From CAZUDO01 sp964618895 (GTDB lineage Bacteria > Desulfobacterota > Binatia > DP-6): 64,000 bases of DNA. Made by a program: the position numbers and the translations under genes. The first letter of the stretch is position 1. Each line of letters opens with the position of its first letter. Shown one piece after another: positions 19,401-26,159 of the stretch. The notes beneath the pieces are model-generated. The model was not told the DNA's origin, did not search any database, and saw only the letters and a list, made by a program, of their open reading frames with translations. Location: assembly GCA_964618895.1 (NCBI GenBank), contig CAZUDO010000127.1, positions 90,779 through 154,778 on the forward strand. The letters are read 5' to 3'.

Positions 19401-19701
19401 GCCTAACCACCTGGCGCACACTGGTTTCGTGCCCAGGCGATCCCGGCAGCCCGGCCTTGCGGAAGTACTTGCTCACCACGATGTCGGTGGCGAGCTGAGA
19501 CCAGCCGGCCGGCACCTCGACGTCATCCATCTGGAAGACCACCGAACCGTCGGGATTGGAGATGACGGTGCGGCGCTTCTCCCAGCGGATCTCGTCGAGC
19601 GGATCAACGCCCGGTCGCGTGTGACGACGCTGCACACGCAAGCCCGAGGCGTTGGCGGCGGTGGACGGTGTGACGGTGCCGGCCTGGTAAGTCTGATTCA
19701 T
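16495..19701 (-). CDS. nrdJ: Vitamin B12-dependent (class II) ribonucleotide reductase
   Basis: The protein has 1068 residues from the ATG at 19701, with AGGGAGGT upstream. It reduces ribonucleotides to deoxyribonucleotides using adenosylcobalamin to generate the thiyl radical, with no need for oxygen or an NrdB subunit. The 10-stranded barrel hallmarks are present: SACFIQSV (redox Cys), NPCSE with the radical-site Cys and Glu, and APTGTIGLLMDCDTTGVEPDF. The C-terminal part adds a His-rich linker (HGHGKK) and a four-Cys zinc ribbon (CDLCGH, CYKCLNCG), which regenerates the active-site disulfide in long NrdJ proteins. It appears complete. No cobalamin riboswitch is recognisable in the 5' region. 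Confidence 0.97.
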   Translation of the reverse strand: MNQTYQAGTVTPSTAANASGLRVQRRHTRPGVDPLDEIRWEKRRTVISNPDGSVVFQMDDVEVPAGWSQLATDIVVSKYFRKAGLPGSPGHETSVRQVVRRIARTVRRDGESQGGYFATIEDADAFEAELAYLLVNQIGAFNSPVWFNCGLYHEYGIAGSGGNFYFDPTTREVRVTEDSYSKPQISACFIQSVGDDLMSIFELARNEARVFKFGSGTGTNFSKLRGRMEKLSGGGTSSGLMSFLEVLDRGAGATKSGGTTRRAAKMVVLDMDHPEILDFIRWKMREEKKVAALVAAGYSSDFNGEAYGTVSGQNSNNSVRISDAFMDGVVNDGSWQTTFRTTGQVHETLRARELWREIAESAWKCADPGVQFDDTIQRWHTCKTTDRINATNPCSEFVFLDNTSCNLASVNLMKFMRADGTFDIDGYKHAIRVFFLAQEILVGLASYPTETIAKRSYEFRPLGLGYANLGTLLMMQGLPYDSEGARATAACLTALLTGEAYALSAEMAASKGAFEGFAVNRESMLEVIRLHREAARTIDASLAPRDLRAAGIECWDRALALGGLHGYRNAQATVLAPTGTIGLLMDCDTTGVEPDFALVKFKKLAGGGYFKIVNQSVPGALRRLGYDDPAIARIIRYALGTGSLLDAPQINRATLTERGLAGPEIDHIERTLPGMLDVRFAFVRGVMNDDTLTRLGVSMQEREKPTFCALTVLGYTDDQIAEANAAICGSLTVEGAPGLSPSHLPAFDCANRCGPFGTRFIHATGHIRMMAAVQPFISGAISKTVNLPNDATVKDVEQIYFESWRSGIKAVALYRDGSKLSQPLVTGKKLEEPAVEPTHPKLRRRRLPKRRHGFTQESRISGHKVFLRTGEYEDGTVGEIFIDMHKEGAAFRSMMNCFAIAVSVGLQYGVPLNDLVDQFTFTRFEPHGRVDGHDNIRLCTSVVDYVFRVLGLEYLDRTDLAQVKPEELGMVRTVEHATGKPVGFEHHRGPNGHGHGKKDSPAAPAATASLAAAPSSARRPHIAVESGQDAMLAKFPGDAPICDLCGHITIRNGTCYKCLNCGNSLGCS

Positions 19702-20445
19702 TGGGGACCTCCCTGGTCCTCGCGAGATTTGCACCCTACCGAAGTTCGATCAGACCGGGACGGCCGCGCTCTGGGGAACAGCGGAGACAGAACGGTGAGC
19801 CGGCTCGGTGTGACCCGCGACGACGATTCCTGACGACTTGTCGATTGCGTGATTGGAGGGATGCTCTCCGCTCGCATGCGAGGAGTCGATTCGTTGCGAA
19901 CGGTGCCGTCGTTTATACCATCCCGCGCCCGGTTGTGCGCAAGCGAGAAATTCTCCACGAACGATGCGGTCGCGAGAGGGGTCGCATCGATTCGCGCAGC
20001 AACGATGAGAGCGCGCGGCGTCGGCGTGAACTTCGTCCGCACGGTGAGCACGAGGCGTGCCGCGCCGAAGCGCACGTGTCCGCGGGATGTGCTCACACGA
20101 CGAACGATTGATCGCGCGCGATTCGCGCCGAGCATTGCAGGTGGATCGTATCGTTCAATTCCGCGCAGCGATGGCGAGACGAGCGGATCGTATCGTTCAA
20201 TTCCGCGCAGCGATGGCGAGACGAAGGGAGATGCTTCGCAGGATGACCGCGCGCGATGGTTCACGCGCGCGCCGGGACGAACGCCTTGCTCAGATGACAT
20301 GAGGAGTTCCGTTTCCGGGGGAGCCGCGCGCGTTCGTGCGCGCGACCCGGGTGTGTGCGGGGATGACTCGGGCGGGGGTCGAGGCGGCCACTATAAGGGA
20401 GACCCCGCACGGTGCACAAGCGTGCAGTCTTGAGTGCGGCGGGTC
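19702..20445. other. 744-bp gap upstream of nrdJ without a supported gene
   Basis: Frames are open on both strands but are Arg/Ser-rich, lack ribosome sites and run straight through a tandem DNA repeat. The composition differs slightly from neighbouring genes, with more mixed short AT patches (GTTTATACC, CGATTGATCG). It must contain the nrdJ promoter. A leftward palindromic NrdR box or B12 box was looked for and not seen. Confidence 0.5.
20143..20224. repeat. Tandem repeat, two copies of a 42-bp unit
   Basis: The 40 bases at 20143-20182 recur identically at 20185-20224, giving a period of 42. The unit starts GGATCGTATCGTTCAATTCC and ends GCGAGACGA. It lies about 440 bp upstream of nrdJ, followed by GGGAGATGCTTCGCAGGATGAC, which looks like the dispersed intergenic repeats common in soil bacteria with large genomes. 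The period is not a multiple of a CRISPR repeat-spacer pair. Confidence 0.85.
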
Positions 20446-21513
20446 CTACCGGGGGCCGGGATCTTCCGCGCGCGGCCGGAAAGCCGAGCGCCGAAGCGCG
20501 CGCGCGGGGGAAAAGTTCCTGGGGGTGGCAAGCGTGGACCGGGAAGCGGCCGGGCGTGGCGTCCCGACCTGGCCGTTCAGGGCCACGCGCAGCTCGCGGA
20601 TCACCTCGCGCAGGCCGGTCTCGAGCGGGGTGCGCGGCCGCCAGCCGAGCAGCGCATGGGCCTTCGCGATGTCGGGGCGCCGCAATCGTGGGTCGTCGCC
20701 CACGGCGGGCGGGGTGAAGACGAACGGCGACTTGGACTCCACCAGCCTCCGGACCATCTCGGCGATCTCCATCACCGTATGCTCTTCGGGGTTGCCCAGG
20801 TTGATCACCTCGCCCCGCGCCCGATCGGATTTCATGACCAGGCCCAGCCCCTCCACCAGGTCGGTGACGAAGCACAGCGATCGGGTCTGCATGCCGTCCC
20901 CGTAGACGGTCATCGGCACATGACGCAGCGCCTGGGTGATGAAATTGACCACCACCCGTCCGTCGCACGGGTCGGCGCGGGTCCCAAAGGTGTTGAAGAT
21001 GCGAACGATCCTGCCGTCCAGACCGCGGCTCCGCACGTAGGCCATCGTCATCGCCTCGCCGAAGCGCTTCGATTCGTCGTAGGTCGAGCGCGGCCCGATC
21101 GGACTCACGTTGCCGCGGTAGTCCTCGCGCTGCGGGTGCTGGAGCGGATCGCCGTAGATCTCGGAGGTGCTGGCGAAGAGGAACCGCGCCCCGTGGGCAA
21201 GGGCGAGCTCGATGAGCCGGCGGGTGCCGACGCTATTGGCGAGCATGGTTTCGATCGGGAGTCGCGCGTATCCGATCGGGCTGGCCGGGCTCGCCAGGTG
21301 AAAGACCCGATCCACGGGCCCGACGTCGGGGAGCTCGAGGGTGACGTCATGCTGGAGAAACCTGAAGTCGGGGTGACGCGCGAACCCCGCGAGGTTTTGC
21401 GCGCGACCGGTTGCCAGGTTGTCGAGGCAGACGACCCGATGCCCGGCCCGCAGCAGCGCCTCGCAGAGGTGAGAACCGATCATGCCGGCGCCACCGGCGA
21501 CCAGAGTGTTCAA
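20446..21513 (-). CDS. UDP-glucuronate decarboxylase-like SDR (UDP-xylose synthase)
   Basis: The protein has 355 residues from a TTG at 21513 (AAGGA upstream), which places the Rossmann motif VAGGAGMIGSH at the N-terminus as expected. The extended-SDR catalytic set is present: the Ser in FLFASTSEIYG and the Y-x-x-x-K of TYDESKR. YDExKR together with the downstream RIFNTFG and VVVNFITQALR points to the UDP-xylose synthase branch, which oxidises and decarboxylates UDP-glucuronate. About 45 residues of low-complexity Arg/Pro tail follow the fold. Its neighbours, a GH-GT fusion and an exporter, fit a nucleotide-sugar supplier. A dTDP- or UDP-hexose epimerase/dehydratase cannot be excluded. Confidence 0.85.
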   Translation of the reverse strand: MNTLVAGGAGMIGSHLCEALLRAGHRVVCLDNLATGRAQNLAGFARHPDFRFLQHDVTLELPDVGPVDRVFHLASPASPIGYARLPIETMLANSVGTRRLIELALAHGARFLFASTSEIYGDPLQHPQREDYRGNVSPIGPRSTYDESKRFGEAMTMAYVRSRGLDGRIVRIFNTFGTRADPCDGRVVVNFITQALRHVPMTVYGDGMQTRSLCFVTDLVEGLGLVMKSDRARGEVINLGNPEEHTVMEIAEMVRRLVESKSPFVFTPPAVGDDPRLRRPDIAKAHALLGWRPRTPLETGLREVIRELRVALNGQVGTPRPAASRSTLATPRNFSPARALRRSAFRPRAEDPGPR

Positions 21514-21671
21514 GGGAGCATGTCCTTCGCGGAGGCGCGACTTGTGGCGGTGACCGGCGTGATGGATGAGCAATGGCTTGGGCCCGACGGAGGGCCGGAA
21601 AGCCTGGTGGTGGTGGCGTCGCCCGCAGTTGAACGGCCTGAGGGTTTCACGGCCGCGACTATGATATGCTA

Positions 21672-21701
21672 TGTCATCGCAATGTAACAAGACGTATTAA
21701 T
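21672..21701 (+). promoter_or_regulatory. Candidate promoter in an AT-rich divergent gap
   Basis: TGTCAT and TATTAAT are spaced 17 bp apart in the only clearly AT-rich patch (about 21655-21720) between the divergent decarboxylase and GH-GT genes. The -10 match is fair, the -35 weak. The patch probably holds promoters for both directions. Confidence 0.3.
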
Positions 21702-21771
21702 ATGACGCTCTGAATGATGAACGTCAGCCGATGTTCCGGCGACCCGCCCCCGGAAACCCCTGAAATCCACC

Positions 21772-24291
21772 ATGGCCACCCTCCTCGAACCCACCATCCT
21801 TCCGAACGCCACCGTCTCGTGGGACCGCCCGCGCGTGGGCGGCAAGTTCTTGTTTGCGGGCGGCGAGAAGCTCTACGTTCGCGGCGTCACCTACGGCACC
21901 TTCCGGCCGAACACGGAGCGGGATGAGTTCCCGGAGCCGGCGACGGTCGAACGGGACTTCCGGCTGATGGCCGCTCACGGCGTCAACGCTGTGCGCACCT
22001 ACACCGCCCCGCCGCGGTGGGTGCTCGACCGGGCGTGGCAGTACGGCCTGCGCGTCATGGTGGGCCTGGCGGTCGAGCGCGAGGTCGGCTATCTCAACGA
22101 CACGCGCGATCTCTCGGGCATCGCCGCACGGGTGCGCGCCCGCGTTCGTGCCTGCGCAGGCCACCCGGCGGTGCTGTGCTACGCGCTCGGGAACGAGATC
22201 CCGGCCCCGGTGGTGCGGTGGTTCGGGCCTGGCAGGATCGAGCGCCTGCTGGCTCGGATGGCCAGGGTGGTGCGCGAGGAAGACCGGGAGGCGCTCATCA
22301 CCTATGTGAACTACCCATCCACCGAGTATCTCGACTGCCCGTTCGCGGACCTGGTCAGCTTCAACGTCTACCTGGAGTCCATGGAGCGATTCGAAGCGTA
22401 CCTGCCGCGGCTCCAGAACCTCGCCGGCGACCGGCCACTACTGATCACCGAGCTGGGGCTCGACAGCCTGCGCGCGGGCGCGCGGGCGCAGGCGACCATG
22501 GTGGGGAAGCAGGTGCGGGGGGCGTTCGCCTCGGGCGCGGCGGGGGTCTTCGTCTACGCCTGGACCGACGAATGGCATCGGGGCGGTGAGGACGTGAACG
22601 ACTGGGACTTCGGCCTGGTGCGCCGCGACCGCGCGCCCAAGCCGGCGCTCGCCGCGGTGAGCCGCGCGTTCGCGGAGGTGCCGTTCTCATGGAACGCGGG
22701 CGCGCCGGATGCCACCGCGCCGCGGATCTCGGTGGTCGTGTGCACCTACAACGGCGCCCGCCTGCTGCGCGACTGCCTCGAGGGGATCCGGCGGCTCGAC
22801 TATCCGAACTTCGAGGCGATCGTCGTGGACGACGGGTCCAGTGATGCCTCGGCCGCCATCGCCGCCGAGTGCGGCGTGCGCCTGATCCGCACCGAGAACC
22901 GTGGGCTGAGCGCCGCGCGCAACACCGGCTGGCAGGCCGCCACCGGGGAGATTGTCGCCTACCTCGACGACGACGCGCGACCCGATCCGCACTGGCTCCA
23001 CTATCTCGCCTGGGCATTCCGCACCACGCGTCACGCCGGGATCGGGGGCCCCAACATCGCGCCGCCCGGCGACGGCTGGATCGCCGAGTGCGTCGCGAAC
23101 GCCCCGGGCGGGCCGATGCACGTCCTCATCTCCGACCTCGAGGCCGAGCACATCCCGGGCTGCAACATGGCATTCCGCCGATCGGCGCTGGCGGCGGTCG
23201 CGGGTTTCGATGCCCGCTTCCGCACCGCCGGCGACGACGTGGACCTGTGCTGGCGGATTCAGGATCAGGTGGGAACGCTGGGGTTCCATGCCGGGGCCAT
23301 GGTGTGGCACCACCGGCGCAACTCGGTCCGCACTTACTGGCGCCAGCAGTTGGGCTATGGCCGCGCCGAGGCGCTACTCGAGCGCAAGTGGCCCGCGCGC
23401 TACAACGCGCTCGGCCACTACCGCTGGGCTGGCCGCATCTACGGCAGCGGGCTCACCCATGCCCTGGCACTGCGGCGGGGCAGGATCTACCAGGGGTCAT
23501 GGGGCAGCGCGCCGTTCCAGTCCCTCTATCAACCCGGCCCGGGCGTGCTGGCATCCCTGCCGCTGATGCCGGAGTGGCATCTGGCGATCGTGGGGCTTGC
23601 GACGCTCGCAATGCTCGGCGCCCTCTGGCCGCCGCTTCTCTTCGCTCTGCCGGTACTCGGCGTCGCGCTCGCGGTCCCGATCGCGCAGGCGGTCGTGAGC
23701 GCCCACGCCGCCGCCTTTCCCGGACCCGCGGGTGATCGGTGGAAGCGCCGCGCGCTCACCACCCTCCTCCATCTCTTGCAGCCGATCGCCCGGCTGCGCG
23801 GCCGGCTGCGCCATGGTCTCGCCCCGTGGCGCGTGCGCGGTCCCGGTTGGCCCGCCTCCCCGCACCCGCGACGTCATGCGGTCTGGACGCCGCGCTGGCG
23901 GGCGCCCGACGCCCGGCTGCGCGGCATCGAGGAGTCCCTGCGCGAGTCGGGCGCCGTGGTGCGCCGTGGCGGAGACTTCGATCGCTGGGACCTCGAAGTG
24001 CGCGGCGGCCTGTTCGGCTCGGCCCGGCTGCTCGCCGCGGTCGAGGAGCACGGCCAGGGGCAGCAGATGGTGCGGGTGGGCACCTGGTCGCGGGTTGCGA
24101 CCGGCGGGCTTGGGGGCGTCGCGACGCTGGCGGCGCTAACGGTGGCGGCGGGCCTCGGGGGTGCGACGGTCGTGGCCGGTGTCCTCGCCGGGGCGGCGCT
24201 CGGCCTCGCCGCCCGCATCGTCTGGGAGTGCGGGCTCGCCGCCCGCGCCCTCACCGACGCGCTGGCGCGGGAACTGGAACAGGATGCTTGA
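21772..24291 (+). CDS. Glycoside hydrolase-glycosyltransferase GT2 fusion membrane protein
   Basis: The protein has 839 residues. Residues 25-300 form a TIM-barrel glycosidase of the GH2/GH5-like clan: acid/base E142 in ALGNEIP, nucleophile E227 in LLITELG, and an aromatic end VYAWTDEWH. Residues 318-560 are a family 2 glycosyltransferase with VVCTYNGA, the DDGSSD at 353-358 and a DDD at 399-401. A C-terminal block has two or more membrane helices (around 590-640) and a last hydrophobic hairpin near 790-825. One chain thus carries both a glycan-cutting or transglycosylating domain and a polymerising or transferring domain. It is followed by an MsbA-like exporter, so a surface glycan or glycolipid is likely. 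No strong ribosome site is seen. Confidence 0.85.
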   Translation: MATLLEPTILPNATVSWDRPRVGGKFLFAGGEKLYVRGVTYGTFRPNTERDEFPEPATVERDFRLMAAHGVNAVRTYTAPPRWVLDRAWQYGLRVMVGLAVEREVGYLNDTRDLSGIAARVRARVRACAGHPAVLCYALGNEIPAPVVRWFGPGRIERLLARMARVVREEDREALITYVNYPSTEYLDCPFADLVSFNVYLESMERFEAYLPRLQNLAGDRPLLITELGLDSLRAGARAQATMVGKQVRGAFASGAAGVFVYAWTDEWHRGGEDVNDWDFGLVRRDRAPKPALAAVSRAFAEVPFSWNAGAPDATAPRISVVVCTYNGARLLRDCLEGIRRLDYPNFEAIVVDDGSSDASAAIAAECGVRLIRTENRGLSAARNTGWQAATGEIVAYLDDDARPDPHWLHYLAWAFRTTRHAGIGGPNIAPPGDGWIAECVANAPGGPMHVLISDLEAEHIPGCNMAFRRSALAAVAGFDARFRTAGDDVDLCWRIQDQVGTLGFHAGAMVWHHRRNSVRTYWRQQLGYGRAEALLERKWPARYNALGHYRWAGRIYGSGLTHALALRRGRIYQGSWGSAPFQSLYQPGPGVLASLPLMPEWHLAIVGLATLAMLGALWPPLLFALPVLGVALAVPIAQAVVSAHAAAFPGPAGDRWKRRALTTLLHLLQPIARLRGRLRHGLAPWRVRGPGWPASPHPRRHAVWTPRWRAPDARLRGIEESLRESGAVVRRGGDFDRWDLEVRGGLFGSARLLAAVEEHGQGQQMVRVGTWSRVATGGLGGVATLAALTVAAGLGGATVVAGVLAGAALGLAARIVWECGLAARALTDALARELEQDA

Positions 24292-24311
24292 CGGCGCTGC
24301 GCCGCCCCGCG

Positions 24312-24410
24312 ACACCGGACGGAACGCTTGCGCCAGGAGCGGCCGGCGATGAGCATCCGCAACCCCGGACGGAACGACCGCGCCACGAGCACCCGCCAAT
24401 GAACGCCCGC
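24312..24410 (+). repeat. Imperfect 50-bp tandem duplication spanning a start codon
   Basis: Two copies (from 24312 and 24362) align at about 37 of 49 positions, both starting with CCGGACGGAACG and both containing an ATG in the same place (24349 and 24399). The second ATG opens the ABC exporter. The first is out of frame with it because the period is 50. Confidence 0.6.
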
Positions 24411-26159
24411 GCCCGCCGCTCCGACTGGGCGCTGTTCCGCCGGCTGCTGGGCGAGGCGCGACCCTATCGGCTCCACCTGCTGGGCCTGTTCGCCAACGGA
24501 CTGCTTCTGGCGCCGCTCACCATGCTGGCCCCGCTGCCGCTCAAGATCGCGGTGGACAGCGCGCTCGGCTCCCATCCGCTGCCCCGATTCCTCGTGTTCC
24601 CCGGGCTCGCGCCGTCGCGCGAGGTCGCCCTGATGATCGCCGCGGGCCTGCTGATCGCCACCGCTGTCCTCAGGCAGCTCCAGGAGCTCGCGAACCAGGG
24701 GCTGCGCGCCTACCTGATCGAGAAGCAGACCCTCGACCTGCGCGCTCGCGTGTTCCTCCACGCCCAGCGCCTGTCGCTCGCCCATCACGACCGGCGGGGC
24801 TCGACCGATGCGATCACCCGGATCGAGAAGGACGCCCGCGACGCCCAGACGATCGTGGTCGAGAGCCTGTTCCCCTCGATCACCGCGAGCCTCACCGTGA
24901 TCGGAATGTTGATCGTGACCGCCCGCCTCGACATGCAGCTCGCGCTCGCCGCGCTCGCCATCGCCCCGGTGCTGTTCCTGATGAACCAGTATTACCGCCG
25001 GCGGCTGCGCGTCCGGTGGCACGAGGTGCGGGCGCTCGAGACCTCGGCGCTGGCGGTGGTGCAGGAGGTGCTCGGGGCGCTGCGCGTGGTCAAGGCGTTC
25101 GGCCAGGAGGAGCGCGAGCAGAAGCGCTTCCTCCACCGCTCGGGCCAGGGAATGTGGGCGCGGCTGCGCCTCAGCCTGGCCGAGGGCGGCTTCGGCATGC
25201 AGGTGGGCGTGCTCACCGCGCTGGGGAGCGCGGTGGTGCTGTTCGTCGGCATTGGACACGTCCAGGAGGGCGCGCTGACGCTGGGCGAGCTGCTCCTCGT
25301 CATGGGCTACCTCACGCAGCTCTACGAACCGCTCCGCACGCTGAGCAAGCGGGCGGTGGGTCTCCAGTCGAAGCTCGCCGGGGCGGAGCGGGTGTTCGCG
25401 CTGCTCGACGACGCGCCCGACGTGGTCGAGGGGCAGGGCGCGCACGCTCTCGATCGGGCGCGGGGCGCGATCGAGTTCCAGGGCGTCTCGTTTGGATACT
25501 CCGCCGATCGCGCCGTGCTGAGCGACGTCTCGTTCGCGGCGCCGGCCGCGACGCGGGTGGGGATTGCCGGGCCGACCGGCGCCGGCAAGACCACGCTCAT
25601 GGGCCTCCTGCTCAGGCTCCATGACCCAACCGCGGGCCGCATCCTGCTCGATGGCATTGACCTGAGGGACTACAAGATCGCCGACCTGCGCCGCCAGTAC
25701 GCGATGGTGCTGCAGGATCCGGTTTTGTTCTCGACCAGCGTGGGCGAGAACATTGCCTACGCGCGACCGGACGCCGGTCACGACGAGATCATCGCGGCGG
25801 CGAAAGCGGCGAACGCGCACGATTTCATCCGCCGGCTCCCGCAGGGCTACGACACGCCGGTCGGGGAGCGCGGCATGACGCTCTCGGGCGGGGAGCGTCA
25901 GCGGGTTTCGCTGGCCCGCGCGTTCCTACGGGATGCGCCGATCCTGATCCTCGATGAGCCGACCAGCGCGGTGGACGTGCGCTCCGAGGCGCTCATCATG
26001 GAGGCGATCGAGCGGCTGATGCGGGGGCGGACGACGTTCATTGTTGCGCACCGCCTGAGCACGCTGGAGCACTGCGACCTGCGGATCGAGATCGAGGGCG
26101 GGCGGCTGGCCACCGTGCGCACGCCGGCGCGCGCCGGCGGCGGGGTCAGCTCGGGCTAA
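24399..26159 (+). CDS. MsbA-like ABC exporter (fused membrane and ATPase domains)
   Basis: The protein has 586 residues. Six membrane helices in the first 320 residues include the conserved coupling segment FFHxxRLSLAHHDRRGSTDAI-type (here LSLAHHDRRGST). The ATPase follows with Walker A GPTGAGKTT, Q-loop MVLQDPVLFS, signature LSGGERQR, Walker B ILILDEPTSAVD and switch His in VAHRL. This half-transporter dimerises and exports lipids, glycolipids or glycans. It begins 107 bp after the GH-GT gene. Its TAA overlaps the TAG of the convergent barrel gene, leaving no spacer. It is the natural export step for whatever the GH-GT protein makes. Confidence 0.92.
   Translation: MNARARRSDWALFRRLLGEARPYRLHLLGLFANGLLLAPLTMLAPLPLKIAVDSALGSHPLPRFLVFPGLAPSREVALMIAAGLLIATAVLRQLQELANQGLRAYLIEKQTLDLRARVFLHAQRLSLAHHDRRGSTDAITRIEKDARDAQTIVVESLFPSITASLTVIGMLIVTARLDMQLALAALAIAPVLFLMNQYYRRRLRVRWHEVRALETSALAVVQEVLGALRVVKAFGQEEREQKRFLHRSGQGMWARLRLSLAEGGFGMQVGVLTALGSAVVLFVGIGHVQEGALTLGELLLVMGYLTQLYEPLRTLSKRAVGLQSKLAGAERVFALLDDAPDVVEGQGAHALDRARGAIEFQGVSFGYSADRAVLSDVSFAAPAATRVGIAGPTGAGKTTLMGLLLRLHDPTAGRILLDGIDLRDYKIADLRRQYAMVLQDPVLFSTSVGENIAYARPDAGHDEIIAAAKAANAHDFIRRLPQGYDTPVGERGMTLSGGERQRVSLARAFLRDAPILILDEPTSAVDVRSEALIMEAIERLMRGRTTFIVAHRLSTLEHCDLRIEIEGGRLATVRTPARAGGGVSSG

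Noticed and set aside
16717..19833. 1038-codon plus-strand open frame
   Set aside because: Exact antisense of nrdJ with repetitive Arg/His/Val composition and no motif.
20143..20224. CRISPR array
   Set aside because: Only two copies, period 42 with a 2-base spacer, and no cas genes.
19698..20300. 200-codon minus-strand frame with repeated SLRGIERYDP
   Set aside because: The repeated peptide is only the translation of the 42-bp DNA repeat. The rest is low-complexity Arg/Ser and it runs into nrdJ's start.
19702..20445. Cobalamin riboswitch or NrdR box for nrdJ
   Set aside because: No B12 box or paired NrdR palindrome could be recognised on the minus strand.
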